From Bacillota bacterium (GTDB lineage Bacteria; Bacillota_I; Bacilli_A; Erysipelotrichales; Coprobacillaceae), in contig JAUNWT010000003.1 in the NCBI GenBank assembly GCA_030540195.1, forward strand, positions 1-64,000: a DNA stretch of 64,000 nucleotides. Direction: 5' to 3'. Positions within the stretch are counted from its first letter, which is position 1. Each line of letters begins with the position of its first letter. Made by a program: the position numbers and the translations under genes. The notes below the pieces were generated by a model. It was not told the DNA's origin. It made no database searches and saw only the letters and a list, made by a program, of their open reading frames with translations. Positions 17,369 through 26,806 of the stretch are shown here, one piece after another.

Positions 17369-18268
17369 ATGAAACGTTGTCTTATTATTATTAATCCATC
17401 ATCTGGTAAGCATATCATTCAAAATAAATTAGATCGCATTATCGGTCAACTAACATTACAAAACATTGTTGAACATTTTGAAATCTTCTATACAAAGAAA
17501 AAAGATGATGCTTATTATAAAGCAAAAGAAAGTGATGAAAATCAATACGATTTTATCATGTCTGTTGGCGGTGATGGTACTTTAAATGAAGTTATTTCAG
17601 GAATGGTAGATAGCCATAAAAAAATACCACTTTGTATTTTAGCAGCAGGAACTGTTAATGATTTTGCCAATTATTTAAATATTCCAAGCTCAGTCGATGG
17701 TATTGTCGACATGATCCAAAACTTTAATGTTATTTCTAGTGATGTAGGGAAAATCAATAATCAATATTTTATTAATGTCGCTGCTGCAGGAATGTTTTCA
17801 GATATTTCTTTTGCTGTATCAAAAGAAGAAAAGAAAAAATTTGGTCCATTAGCTTATTACTTTAAAGGTATGACACAATTACCTCAGCAACTTTCGACAA
17901 ATCTTCATCTTAACGTAATCGTTGATGATGAAACTTTTGAAGAAGATGCTTATATGTTTGCGATAACGAATACCAATCGTGTAGGCGGTTTTGATGGTAT
18001 TATTCCTTTTGCGGATATCAATGATGGAAAGCTCGATCTTGTAATCGTTAAAAGATGTTCTGTCACCGATTTAATTGCTTTAATCAAAGATTATCGTTTT
18101 GGCAAACATGATAAAAGTCCTTTTATTCACTATATTCAAGGACAACATATTCACATTACTTGTGATCAAGATCTTACAATGGATATAGATGGTGAAGAAG
18201 GAACCCATCTTCCTATTGATGTACATAATTTACAAAAATCAATTCAATTATTAGTTCCTTCAAAATAA
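17369..18268 (+). CDS. Diacylglycerol kinase family lipid kinase (DgkB/YegS type)
   Basis: The protein has 299 aa. I start at the ATG preceded by GAGGAG, not at the longer frame from 17297. Residues 1-12 give IIINPSSGK, and SVGGDGTLNEV near residues 65-75 is the GGDGT catalytic loop of the DAGK fold. A C-terminal beta-sandwich follows, with DIDGEEG near the end. It phosphorylates diacylglycerol or a related lipid at the cytoplasmic membrane face. In Gram-positives DgkB recycles DAG released during lipoteichoic-acid synthesis, which is the most likely role here. Confidence 0.9.
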   Translation: MKRCLIIINPSSGKHIIQNKLDRIIGQLTLQNIVEHFEIFYTKKKDDAYYKAKESDENQYDFIMSVGGDGTLNEVISGMVDSHKKIPLCILAAGTVNDFANYLNIPSSVDGIVDMIQNFNVISSDVGKINNQYFINVAAAGMFSDISFAVSKEEKKKFGPLAYYFKGMTQLPQQLSTNLHLNVIVDDETFEEDAYMFAITNTNRVGGFDGIIPFADINDGKLDLVIVKRCSVTDLIALIKDYRFGKHDKSPFIHYIQGQHIHITCDQDLTMDIDGEEGTHLPIDVHNLQKSIQLLVPSK

Positions 18269-18276
18269 TTTTATAC

Positions 18277-18317
18277 AAAAAAGATTTCACTATTTTATAA
18301 CAGTTGAAATCTTTTTT
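18277..18317 (+). terminator. Terminator after the lipid kinase gene
   Basis: AAAAAAGATTTCA, loop, TGAAATCTTTTTT; long enough to work in both directions. Confidence 0.88.
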
Positions 18318-18376
18318 AGTTCTAATTAATAATTTTTAAAACATCTCCTTCAATGGACGTTTAGTCCAAAAGAAAA

Positions 18377-18415
18377 CAAAAAAAGCTATTGATGGATTAA
18401 TCCATTTCAATAGCT
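18377..18415 (-). terminator. Terminator of the ABC exporter operon
   Basis: On the minus strand AGCTATTGA pairs with TCAATAGCT around an inner ATGGATTAATCCAT-like repeat, followed by TTTTTTT. The stem covers the last codons of the ABC gene. Confidence 0.85.
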
Positions 18416-20247
18416 CCTGTATATAATTGATAATATTTACCTTTTTCTTTAATAAGTGATTGATGATTTCCTCTTTCAATAATATGTCCTTGTTCTAAAA
18501 CCATAATGCAATCACTGTTTTTAATTGTTGATAAACGATGGGCAATAACAAGTGTTGTTCTACCATGCATTAATTTATCCATCCCATCTTGTACAAGTTT
18601 TTCTGTACGAGAATCAATAGAAGATGTTGCTTCATCTAAAATAAGTGCTGGTGGATTAGCAACAGCTGCACGGGCAATCGCTAATAACTGTCTTTGTCCT
18701 TGAGATAAGTTCGCCCCATCTCCTGTAAGCATTGTTTGATAGCCATCTGGTAAATGTTTAACAAACAAATCTGCATTGGCAAGTTTTGCTGCTTCGATAC
18801 ATTCTTCATCTGTAGCATCAAGACGTCCATAACGAATATTATCCATAACTGTTCCCGTAAATAAATGTGTATCTTGTAAAACTACACCTAACGATCTTCT
18901 TAAATCATCTTTTTTAATGAGTTTAATATCAATTCCATCATAAGTAATCGAACCTTTTTGAATATCGTAGAAACGATTGATTAAGTTTGTAATAGTTGTT
19001 TTACCTGCACCTGTTGCTCCAACAAAGGCAATCTTTTCACCAGGATTAGCGTAAACATCAACATTGTGTAAAACCATACGATCATCGAAATAACCAAAGT
19101 CAACACTTTCTAGACGAATATCACCCTTCATTTCAACAAGTTCAACATGTCCATCACTACGTGGATGTTTCCAAGCCCAATGTCCAGTTCTTTTATCTGT
19201 TTCTACCATTTTTCCATCAACAGTTTCTACACGACATAAAGTAACAACGCCTTGATCATCTTCACTTTCTTGATCTAATAAATCAAAGATACGACCAGCT
19301 CCAGCTTGTGCCATGGCAACAGCATTGATTTGTTGAGAAATTTGTCCGATAGGTTGGTTGAAACTTTTATTCAATGTTAAGAAAGCAACAAGGGTACCAA
19401 TTGTCAATGCAAAATGTCCATTTAAAGCAAGAATTGCCCCAACAATTGCACAAATAATATAAGAAATATTTCCAAGTTGTACTGTAACTGGCATTAAGAT
19501 ATTCGCAAACTTATGTGCTTGATAAGCACTTTCTCTTAATTCATCATTTAATTTTCTAAAATCTGCAATTGCTTGATCTTCATGGTTAAAAACTTTAACA
19601 ACTTTTTGACCAGAAATCATTTCTTCAATATATCCATTAACTTTACCTAAATCCCCTTGTTGTTGAACAAAGAATTTACCTGATAATGAACCAAGTTTTC
19701 TTGATACAACAAGCATGACCATAAGCATACATACACTTAACACAGTTAAAGGAATATTTAAAATAATCATGGATACAAATGTTGTCACAATGGTCATGCA
19801 ACTTGAAATAAGTTGTGGAATTGATTGTGAAATTAATTGTCTTAATGTATCAATATCATTTGTATAAACTGACATTGTATCCCCATGAGGTGTTCTATCA
19901 AAATAACGAATTGGTAAAGATTCCATATGTTCAAACATCTCAATTCTTAAATCTCTTAAGAACCCTTGTGTTACATAAACCATAATACGGTTAAATGTAA
20001 AAGCACAAACAACACCACAAGCATAAAGTGCACCTACACGAATTAACGCATGCAATAATCCACTAAAATCAGGTGAAGAACTTTTTAAAAGTGGAACAAT
20101 ATACTCATCAATTAATGTTTGCATAAACATTGTTCCTTGAACATTAAATAAAGCATTTCCTACAATACATAGAAAAACAACAATTAAATGGATTTTATAT
20201 TTACTCCATAACATTTGAAGTAAACGTTTCATTGTTCCTTCTTTCAT
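18397..20247 (-). CDS. ABC exporter half-transporter, catalytically competent subunit
   Basis: The protein has 616 aa. An N-terminal six-TM ABC type I exporter domain spans residues ~1-320, then the nucleotide-binding domain. The Walker A loop (GATGAGKTT), signature LSQGQRQ and Walker B ILDEATSS (with catalytic Glu) are all intact. It is paired with the preceding gene (shared base at 20247), whose NBD is degenerate, so the two form an asymmetric heterodimer like BmrCD, YheHI or EfrCD. An insertion of about 40 residues between TMD and NBD (around DKRTGHWAWKHP) is somewhat unusual. It is likely a multidrug or lipid exporter. A GGAGG site lies seven bases before this ATG. Confidence 0.92.
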   Translation of the reverse strand: MKEGTMKRLLQMLWSKYKIHLIVVFLCIVGNALFNVQGTMFMQTLIDEYIVPLLKSSSPDFSGLLHALIRVGALYACGVVCAFTFNRIMVYVTQGFLRDLRIEMFEHMESLPIRYFDRTPHGDTMSVYTNDIDTLRQLISQSIPQLISSCMTIVTTFVSMIILNIPLTVLSVCMLMVMLVVSRKLGSLSGKFFVQQQGDLGKVNGYIEEMISGQKVVKVFNHEDQAIADFRKLNDELRESAYQAHKFANILMPVTVQLGNISYIICAIVGAILALNGHFALTIGTLVAFLTLNKSFNQPIGQISQQINAVAMAQAGAGRIFDLLDQESEDDQGVVTLCRVETVDGKMVETDKRTGHWAWKHPRSDGHVELVEMKGDIRLESVDFGYFDDRMVLHNVDVYANPGEKIAFVGATGAGKTTITNLINRFYDIQKGSITYDGIDIKLIKKDDLRRSLGVVLQDTHLFTGTVMDNIRYGRLDATDEECIEAAKLANADLFVKHLPDGYQTMLTGDGANLSQGQRQLLAIARAAVANPPALILDEATSSIDSRTEKLVQDGMDKLMHGRTTLVIAHRLSTIKNSDCIMVLEQGHIIERGNHQSLIKEKGKYYQLYTGAIEMD

Positions 20248-21977
20248 TATTCTTCCTCCTTCCCTTTCATTTGTGTTTCATAAATTGTACGATAAATTTC
20301 ATTTGTTTCTAATAATTTTTCATGTGTGTCAAATCCATCAACGACACCATCATTTAAAACAATAATACGACTTGCATTTTGGACAGATGAAATACGTTGT
20401 GAAATAATAATTTTTGTTGTATCCGGAATACGTTCATTGAATGATTCTTGAATACTTGCATCTGTAGCTGTATCAACAGCACTTGTTGAATCATCTAAAA
20501 TTAAGATTTTAGGATTTTTAAGTAACGCTCTGGCAATACATAAACGTTGTTTTTGTCCACCTGAAACGTTTGAACCACCTTGTTCAATATACGTATTATA
20601 ACCATCTTCAAAACGATCAATAAACTCATCTGCACAAGCTAAACGACAAGCTTCTTTACATTCTTCCTCCGTTGCATTTTCATTACCCCAACGTAAGTTT
20701 TGTAAGATTGTTCCACTAAATAAAACATTCTTTTGTAATACTACAGAAACTTCATCTCTTAAAACTTCAAGATCATAGTTACGAACATCTTGTCCACCAA
20801 CAACTACACTTCCTTCGTCAACATCATATAAACGAGAAATAAGGTTGACCAAACTACTTTTAGCACTTCCAGTACCACCAATAATTCCAATTGTTTCACC
20901 ACTTTTAATATGAAGATCAACATCTTTTAAAACCGCTTCTCCACTACCATGTTTATAAGAGAAAACGACATGATTGAAATCAATTGAACCATTTTTTACT
21001 TCAGTTAAAGCTTCTTGAGGAGATACTAAATCAGATTGTTCATTAATAACTTCAGCAATACGTCTTCCTGAAGCAAGTGACATGGTAATCATAACAAATG
21101 CCATAGAAAGCATCATAAGTGACATCATAATATTCATAACATAACTAAATAAACTTGTAAGTTCACCTGTTGTAAGGGTTCCACCAACGATTGCTTTAGC
21201 ACCTAACCATGAAAGCATTAAAATCGAACCATACACTGCAATTAACATTGCTGGGTTATTGTAAGATAAAACAGATTCAGCTTTGACGAAAAGTTTATAA
21301 ATGTTTTGTGCTGCTTTTTTAAATTTTTCATTTTCATATTTTTCTCTAACAAATGATTTAACAACACGAATTCCAACAACGTTTTCTTGAACACTTTCAT
21401 TTAAAGTATCGTATTTAGGGAAAACATCATTAAAATATTTTGTAGCATGATACATAATAGTTGCAAGAACAGCCACTAAGAAAACGATGGCAACAACGAA
21501 AATCATACTTAATTTTAAGTTGATCATCATAGCCATAGCTAAGGCACAAATAAGTGACATTGGCGCACGAATACACATACGAATAATCATTTGATAAGCA
21601 TTTTGTACGTTTGTCACATCTGTTGTTAAACGTGTTACAAGCCCAGCAGTGCTATATTTATCAATGTTTGAAAAAGAGAATGTTTGAATGTTTGTATACA
21701 TCGCATCTCTTAAATTAGCCGCAAAACCAGTTGAAGCTTTAGCTGCATGATTTCCCGCTAAAAAACCAAGTGATAATGTTCCAATAGCGATAGTAAACAT
21801 AAGTGCTCCATATTTTGTAACATTAGACATATTTCCAGCTTCTATTCCTTTATCAATAAGACTTGCCATTAATAAAGGGATGATAATTTCTAAGACAACT
21901 TCTAACGCTGCAAACAACATTGTAAGTAATGAGTCTTTTTTATACTCTTTAATTTGTTTCATTAAAGTTTTTACCAT
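20247..21977 (-). CDS. ABC exporter half-transporter with degenerate nucleotide site
   Basis: The protein has 576 aa with TMD plus NBD. The Walker A loop reads GGTGSAKSS, with Ala in place of the usual second-last Gly. Walker B ends ILDDSTSAVD, so the catalytic Glu is Asp. The signature SGGQKQR is intact. These are the expected marks of the non-catalytic half of a heterodimeric multidrug exporter. It is co-transcribed with the MarR gene (43 bp upstream) and the catalytic subunit downstream. Regulation by that MarR protein is the simple inference; the substrate is unknown. Confidence 0.92.
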   Translation of the reverse strand: MVKTLMKQIKEYKKDSLLTMLFAALEVVLEIIIPLLMASLIDKGIEAGNMSNVTKYGALMFTIAIGTLSLGFLAGNHAAKASTGFAANLRDAMYTNIQTFSFSNIDKYSTAGLVTRLTTDVTNVQNAYQMIIRMCIRAPMSLICALAMAMMINLKLSMIFVVAIVFLVAVLATIMYHATKYFNDVFPKYDTLNESVQENVVGIRVVKSFVREKYENEKFKKAAQNIYKLFVKAESVLSYNNPAMLIAVYGSILMLSWLGAKAIVGGTLTTGELTSLFSYVMNIMMSLMMLSMAFVMITMSLASGRRIAEVINEQSDLVSPQEALTEVKNGSIDFNHVVFSYKHGSGEAVLKDVDLHIKSGETIGIIGGTGSAKSSLVNLISRLYDVDEGSVVVGGQDVRNYDLEVLRDEVSVVLQKNVLFSGTILQNLRWGNENATEEECKEACRLACADEFIDRFEDGYNTYIEQGGSNVSGGQKQRLCIARALLKNPKILILDDSTSAVDTATDASIQESFNERIPDTTKIIISQRISSVQNASRIIVLNDGVVDGFDTHEKLLETNEIYRTIYETQMKGKEEE

Positions 21978-22020
21978 ATTTGACTTCCTTTCCTATTCAT
22001 TTACCGAACTTCATGAATAT

Positions 22021-22464
22021 TTATAAATCTTCTTTGATGTTATTAATTAATTTATCCGCTATTTTAATAAACGTATTTATTTCTTCTTCAGATAAATTTC
22101 TACTTAATTTTTGATGCATTTCTTTCATTTTATCTTCAATTTGACGATTGTGTGCTCTTGAAGAATCCGTTAAAACGATTTTCTTTAATCTTGCATCATA
22201 CTCTACTTCTTCTCTTGTAATCATTCCTTTTTTACACATCAGTTTCAACATTTCTGATGTGGTAGAACGATTAATTGAAAATTCCTTTTCTATATCTTTA
22301 GGAAATGTATCAAGTCCACTGTCTTCTCTATCTTGAACAAAACCAATAATCCAACAATGCATTAAAGTTGCACGATCAGGTCGTTGACCTGTTTCTTTAT
22401 CCATTGCTTTTCTCATTAGATTATTTATGGTCTTAATACGATGTCCAATGGGATCTCTGTACAT
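22021..22464 (-). CDS. MarR-family transcriptional regulator
   Basis: The protein has 147 aa with a winged-helix MarR fold: IEKEFSINRSTTSEMLKLMCKKGMI forms the recognition region, and the wing VEYDARLKKIVLTD follows. N- and C-terminal helices would build the dimer interface. It is first in an operon with the two ABC half-transporters, the usual layout of self-regulated multidrug exporters. A perfect 9-bp inverted repeat upstream (22493-22514) is a good operator candidate. AAGGAGAG precedes the ATG. Confidence 0.9.
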   Translation of the reverse strand: MYRDPIGHRIKTINNLMRKAMDKETGQRPDRATLMHCWIIGFVQDREDSGLDTFPKDIEKEFSINRSTTSEMLKLMCKKGMITREEVEYDARLKKIVLTDSSRAHNRQIEDKMKEMHQKLSRNLSEEEINTFIKIADKLINNIKEDL

Positions 22465-22492
22465 ATCATCTCTCCTTTATTGTTCGGTTACG

Positions 22493-22514
22493 AATTGTAT
22501 GTTACCATACAATT
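22493..22514. promoter_or_regulatory. Candidate MarR operator
   Basis: AATTGTATG and CATACAATT form a perfect 9-bp inverted repeat with a 4-bp centre, 28 bp before the marR start. On the minus strand it overlaps a plausible -10 (TAACAT) located 17 bp from TTTACA. It sits between marR and the divergent pepT, so it could affect both. Confidence 0.65.
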
Positions 22515-22588
22515 TATGATTTGTAAACTCTTTTCATAGAAGTTCTTTATAAGTCGTTGTATAATAGAAAAGAAAGTGAGGCAGACAA

Positions 22589-23812
22589 ATGGAAATTAAA
22601 GAAAGATTTTTAAATTACGTGGGTTTTGATACACAATCAGATAGTTATTCACATACTGTTCCTTCAACTTCAAAACAATTAAAATTAGGAAATTATTTAG
22701 TTGAAGAACTAAAATCATTAGGAATTGAAAACGCTAAGATAGATGAATTTGGTGTTGTTTATGGAACAATTCCTAGTAATAATAATCATCAAGGAGATGT
22801 TATTGGTTTTATTGCTCATATGGATACTTCTCCTGATGCAAGTGGTAAAGACATTCATCCACAAATCATTAAAGATTATCAAGGTCAAAAAATTACTTTA
22901 AATCAAGAAAAAGAACTTTATCTTGACCCTGAACAATATCCTCAACTCTTACAACTTATTCATCATGATTTAATTACAACAGATGGAACAACTTTATTAG
23001 GAGCCGATGATAAAGCTGGTATTGCGATCATTATGCAAATGGTGGAATATATTTATAATCATCCTGAATTTAAACACAATGATATTCAAATTGCCTTTAC
23101 ACCTGATGAAGAAATTGGACATGGTAGTGATCATTTTAATGTTGAATACTTTAACGCTCAATACGCTTACACAATTGACGGTGGAGATATTCACATTGTA
23201 GAATATGAAAACTTTAACGCATTTAGTGCGGAAGTAAAAGTCCATGGAAGAAGTATTCATCCAGGAAGTGCTAAAAATAAAATGATTAATTCAACGCGTG
23301 TTGCCTATGAATTTGATTCACTTTTACCAGTGCATATGCGTCCTGAATCAACAGAAGGTTATGAAGGATTTAATCATCTTCACTCTATTCAAGGAACATG
23401 TGAAGAAACAACAGTAGAATATATTATTCGTAACCATGACTTACAACAAGCAAAAAAACAATGCCAAGACTTTAAAGACATTGCAGAGTTCTTAAGCAAA
23501 AAATATGGTTATCAAATTGTTGATGTCACAATTACAGAAAGCTACTTAAATATGAAAGAAGCTTTAAAAGATCATATGTTTATTGTAGAACAAGCATTAA
23601 CTGCCATCAAAGAAAATGGTTTAGATGCTTATTGTTCACCTATTCGTGGTGGTACAGATGGTGCACGTTTAACATTCAAAGGTCTCCCTTGTCCTAATCT
23701 TGGAACAGGTGGTTTTAACTATCATGGTCCTTATGAATATTGTTCACTTACGATGATGGAAAAACAAGTTCAAATTTTACTTCATATTTTAAAAAACACT
23801 GCTTCAAAATAA
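22589..23812 (+). CDS. pepT: Peptidase T (tripeptide aminopeptidase)
   Basis: The protein has 407 aa, the normal PepT length. It is an M20B zinc peptidase: AHMDTSPD, LGADDKAGIA, the catalytic TPDEEIGHG, DGGDIHIVEYENFNA and IHPGSAKN mark the two-zinc active site and lid domain. It cleaves the N-terminal residue from tripeptides in the cytoplasm. It lies convergent to the opp operon and, with peptide uptake next door, completes a peptide-use module. A TATAAT at about 22560 precedes a GTGAGG ribosome site. It is monocistronic. Confidence 0.96.
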   Translation: MEIKERFLNYVGFDTQSDSYSHTVPSTSKQLKLGNYLVEELKSLGIENAKIDEFGVVYGTIPSNNNHQGDVIGFIAHMDTSPDASGKDIHPQIIKDYQGQKITLNQEKELYLDPEQYPQLLQLIHHDLITTDGTTLLGADDKAGIAIIMQMVEYIYNHPEFKHNDIQIAFTPDEEIGHGSDHFNVEYFNAQYAYTIDGGDIHIVEYENFNAFSAEVKVHGRSIHPGSAKNKMINSTRVAYEFDSLLPVHMRPESTEGYEGFNHLHSIQGTCEETTVEYIIRNHDLQQAKKQCQDFKDIAEFLSKKYGYQIVDVTITESYLNMKEALKDHMFIVEQALTAIKENGLDAYCSPIRGGTDGARLTFKGLPCPNLGTGGFNYHGPYEYCSLTMMEKQVQILLHILKNTASK

Positions 23813-23826
23813 GCAGTGTTTCTTTA
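23794..23826 (+). terminator. pepT terminator
   Basis: AAACACTGCTT, loop, AAGCAGTGTTT, then CTTT. The stem covers the end of the pepT coding sequence. Confidence 0.8.
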
Positions 23827-23828
23827 TG

Positions 23829-23864
23829 AAAAATAGTTTAGAGAAAACTCTAAACTATTTTTTT
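23829..23864 (-). terminator. opp operon terminator
   Basis: AAAATAGTTTAGAG, four-base loop, CTCTAAACTATTTT with A and T runs on both sides. It ends oppF on the minus strand and backs up the pepT terminator. Confidence 0.88.
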
Positions 23865-24784
23865 GACCATTTTTCAAATTCTTCATCAGTAGCTAAAACA
23901 TAATGTGTTCCATCTACTAAATGTTCCGTACCTTTTGTATAATCTACTCCACTTTCTTTATAATCATAAGTAAATGATTTACGTACTTTTTCTACACGTG
24001 GATTTGGATGTGGAATGGCACTTAATAATGATTTTGTATATGGGTGAATTGGATTATCAAAGATTTCTTCAGTAGTTCCTGTTTCTACTAAATGTCCTAA
24101 ATGTAATACTCCAATTTTATCACTGATATATTTTACCATTGATAAGTCATGTGCAATAAATAAATAAGCAATTCCTGTTTCTTTTTGAATCTTTTTCATT
24201 AAGTTAACAACTTGTGCTTGAATAGATACGTCTAACGCTGAAATTGCTTCATCGGCAATAATTAAATCAGGATTCATAATTAATGCTCTTGCAATACCAA
24301 TACGTTGTCTTTGTCCACCTGAGAATTGATGTGGATAACGTGAAGCATGTTCTCTTGATAAACCAACAAGTTCAAGCATTTCATAAATTTTTTCATTTCT
24401 TTCTTCCATAGAAGAATAAGACTTATGAATATCTAAACCTTGACCAATAATATCAATAACTTTCTTTCTTGGATTTAAACAAGCCATTGGATCTTGGAAA
24501 ATCATTTGCATCTTAGTATGTAATTCTTTAGATGTTTCCTTATCTAATTTTCCACCAATTTCTTTTCCATTGAAAACAATTGAACCAGAAGTTGGTTTAT
24601 ATAAACGAATAATACTTCTACCAGTAGTTGATTTACCTGAACCAGATTCACCTACTAAACCATAAGTTTCACCTGGCATAATATCAAATGAAATACCATC
24701 AACTGCTTTTACTGTAAAGTTACGATTAATTTTAAAATGTTGTTTTAAATCTTTAACGACAAGGATAGGTTCTTTCTTTTCCAT
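23855..24784 (-). CDS. oppF: Oligopeptide ABC transporter ATP-binding protein OppF
   Basis: The protein has 309 aa. Walker A GESGSGKST, then the MIFQDPMACLNPR Q-loop region, signature FSGGQRQRIGIARAL, Walker B IADEAISALD and the H-loop IAHDLS are present. A C-terminal oligopeptide-transporter extension (HPYTKSLLSAIPHPNP) marks the Opp/Dpp class. It pairs with OppD to drive uptake through OppBC. It overlaps oppD by one base and is the last gene of oppA1BCDF. Confidence 0.94.
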   Translation of the reverse strand: MEKKEPILVVKDLKQHFKINRNFTVKAVDGISFDIMPGETYGLVGESGSGKSTTGRSIIRLYKPTSGSIVFNGKEIGGKLDKETSKELHTKMQMIFQDPMACLNPRKKVIDIIGQGLDIHKSYSSMEERNEKIYEMLELVGLSREHASRYPHQFSGGQRQRIGIARALIMNPDLIIADEAISALDVSIQAQVVNLMKKIQKETGIAYLFIAHDLSMVKYISDKIGVLHLGHLVETGTTEEIFDNPIHPYTKSLLSAIPHPNPRVEKVRKSFTYDYKESGVDYTKGTEHLVDGTHYVLATDEEFEKWSKK

Positions 24785-25869
24785 TATTCAATACCCTCCT
24801 TTTTCATTTTTTCTAATCTGTTTTTTAATTCAACTGGCATTTCAACTTTTGGAGCTTTTTCATGCATTAACCATGAAGCAACTTTATGAGTTGTACTACC
24901 AGGTACTTTAAACATTGGAGGTTCAATTCTTAAATCAATATTTAAAGCATACTTATTACGTGGAGCAAAAGCATCTCCTTTTACTTCATGTGCTAAGTTT
25001 GGTGGTGTACCAGGGATTGTATATAATTCATCATCATCAGTATCTAAATCTGGCATAGATGATAATAATCCCCAAGTATATGGATGACGTGGATCATAGA
25101 AAATTTCATCAATTGTTCCAGTTTCTACGATTTTACCAGCGTACATAACGTTTACATAATCAGCCACTTTAGCAACAACACCTAAGTCATGTGTGATGTA
25201 AATAACTGATAAATCTTTTTTCTTTTGGATATCTTGAATTAATTCAAGAATTTTAGCTTGGATAGTAACATCCAATGCAGTTGTAGGTTCATCACAAATT
25301 AAAACATAAGGATCACATGATAAAGCAATTGCGATAACAATTCTTTGTCTCATCCCACCAGATAATTGGTGAGGATAGTTTTTCATACGTTTTTCAGCAT
25401 TAGTAATACCTACTAATTGTAATAATTCAACTGCTTTTTTATAAGCTTCTTCTTTTGGTGTATTGTAATGATGAATCATTGGTTCCATGATTTGATTTCC
25501 AATAGTCATTGTAGGGTTTAATGATGTCATTGGATCTTGGAAAACCATGGCAATTTTACGACCACGGATTTCACTTTGCATTTCTTTTTCACTTAATTGA
25601 CAAATATCTTTAGTGATTTTTTCACCAGTATTTTCATCTGTCCAAGTGTAGTTAATAGAACCACCATCAATTGAACCATTTCCAGCCATGATACCCATAA
25701 TTGCTTTTGTAGTAACTGATTTACCTGATCCAGATTCACCAACGATAGCGATTGTTTCACCTTTATATAAATCTAAGTTAACACCACGAATGGCTTTAAC
25801 AGTACCACTATCAGTTCTAAAAGAGATATTTAAATCTCTGACTTCTAATATTTTTTCTCTTTCTGCCAT
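24784..25869 (-). CDS. oppD: Oligopeptide ABC transporter ATP-binding protein OppD
   Basis: The protein has 361 aa. It has Walker A GESGSGKSVT, Q-loop VFQDPMTSLNP, signature LSGGMRQR and Walker B ICDEPTTALD. The C-terminal Opp extension has HPYTWGLLSSMPDLD and PGTPPNL, but it lacks the cysteines that ligate the FeS cluster in some OppD proteins. An insert of about 20 residues after Walker A (around NYTWTDENTGEK) is typical of Firmicute OppD. It is coupled to oppC (2-bp gap) and oppF (1-bp overlap). Confidence 0.94.
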   Translation of the reverse strand: MAEREKILEVRDLNISFRTDSGTVKAIRGVNLDLYKGETIAIVGESGSGKSVTTKAIMGIMAGNGSIDGGSINYTWTDENTGEKITKDICQLSEKEMQSEIRGRKIAMVFQDPMTSLNPTMTIGNQIMEPMIHHYNTPKEEAYKKAVELLQLVGITNAEKRMKNYPHQLSGGMRQRIVIAIALSCDPYVLICDEPTTALDVTIQAKILELIQDIQKKKDLSVIYITHDLGVVAKVADYVNVMYAGKIVETGTIDEIFYDPRHPYTWGLLSSMPDLDTDDDELYTIPGTPPNLAHEVKGDAFAPRNKYALNIDLRIEPPMFKVPGSTTHKVASWLMHEKAPKVEMPVELKNRLEKMKKEGIE

Positions 25870-25871
25870 AA

Positions 25872-26804
25872 TTACATCTCCTTCATAGTTGGATCAAGTG
25901 CATCACGAAGTCCATCACCAAATAAGTTGAAACTTAACATTAAGATAGAGAAAATAATAACTGGAATTACCATCATGTAAGGGTAAATAGTAATTGAGTT
26001 AAATCCATCATTAATTAATGTTCCTAATGAAGCCATTGGAATTGGTAAACCTAAACCAACGAATGATAAGTATGCTTCATAGAAGATAGCATTTGGAATA
26101 GACATCATAATCATAATAATCATTTGACTATAAATATTTGGTAAAATTTCTTTAAAGATAATAAACATATTACTAGCTCCTAAAGTACGTGAAGCTAAAA
26201 CGAATTCTTCTTCTTTTACTCTTAAAACTTGAGCTCTTGTAATTCTTGACATACCAATCCATTCAGTAAATGATAAAGCCATGATAATTGTGAATAATGA
26301 TGCTTTCATCACCATTAATAACAATGTTAATATTACTAAAGTTGGGATAGAGTTAATGATTTCTTGAATTCTTTGCATTACTGAATCAACTTTACCTCCA
26401 AAATAACCAGAGATAAGTCCGTATGTCATACCTACAATCACATCAATAAAGATTGCAACAACGGCAATGAATAATGAATATCTTGTACCTGTCCAAACAC
26501 GTACAAATAAATCACGACCATAAGTGTCTGTACCAAAGAAATGTTCAGCACATGGTGAGATACTTGCAATTTTTGTATTGATTGCATCAAATTTATATGA
26601 TGAAAACATTGGGGCAAAAATAGCAAATACCGCGATAACTAAAATACAAATTAAACCGATAACGGCACCTTTATTCTTTTTAAAACGATTTAAAGAATCT
26701 TTCCAAGCAGGAAGTGATGGAGCAACAACGTCTTTAGTAATGTCTTGTTTATCTCCAACGAATTCAAAATCGTCTGGTAAAAATTCAATCTTTTCTAAAT
26801 CCAT
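25872..26804 (-). CDS. oppC: Oligopeptide ABC transporter permease OppC
   Basis: The protein has 310 aa with a cytosolic N-terminal stretch, one TM and an OppC-type N-terminal domain ending in FFGTDTYGRDLFVR, the classic DppC/OppC signature. A five-TM BPD permease core follows with the EAA loop RTLGASNMFIIFKEILPN that docks on OppD/F. It is translationally coupled to oppB and oppD. Confidence 0.94.
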   Translation of the reverse strand: MDLEKIEFLPDDFEFVGDKQDITKDVVAPSLPAWKDSLNRFKKNKGAVIGLICILVIAVFAIFAPMFSSYKFDAINTKIASISPCAEHFFGTDTYGRDLFVRVWTGTRYSLFIAVVAIFIDVIVGMTYGLISGYFGGKVDSVMQRIQEIINSIPTLVILTLLLMVMKASLFTIIMALSFTEWIGMSRITRAQVLRVKEEEFVLASRTLGASNMFIIFKEILPNIYSQMIIMIMMSIPNAIFYEAYLSFVGLGLPIPMASLGTLINDGFNSITIYPYMMVIPVIIFSILMLSFNLFGDGLRDALDPTMKEM

Positions 26805-26806
26805 TA

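Noticed and set aside
23794-23864. Two adjacent hairpins between pepT and oppF as a repeat element
   Set aside because: They have unrelated stems and each fits as terminator of its own gene.
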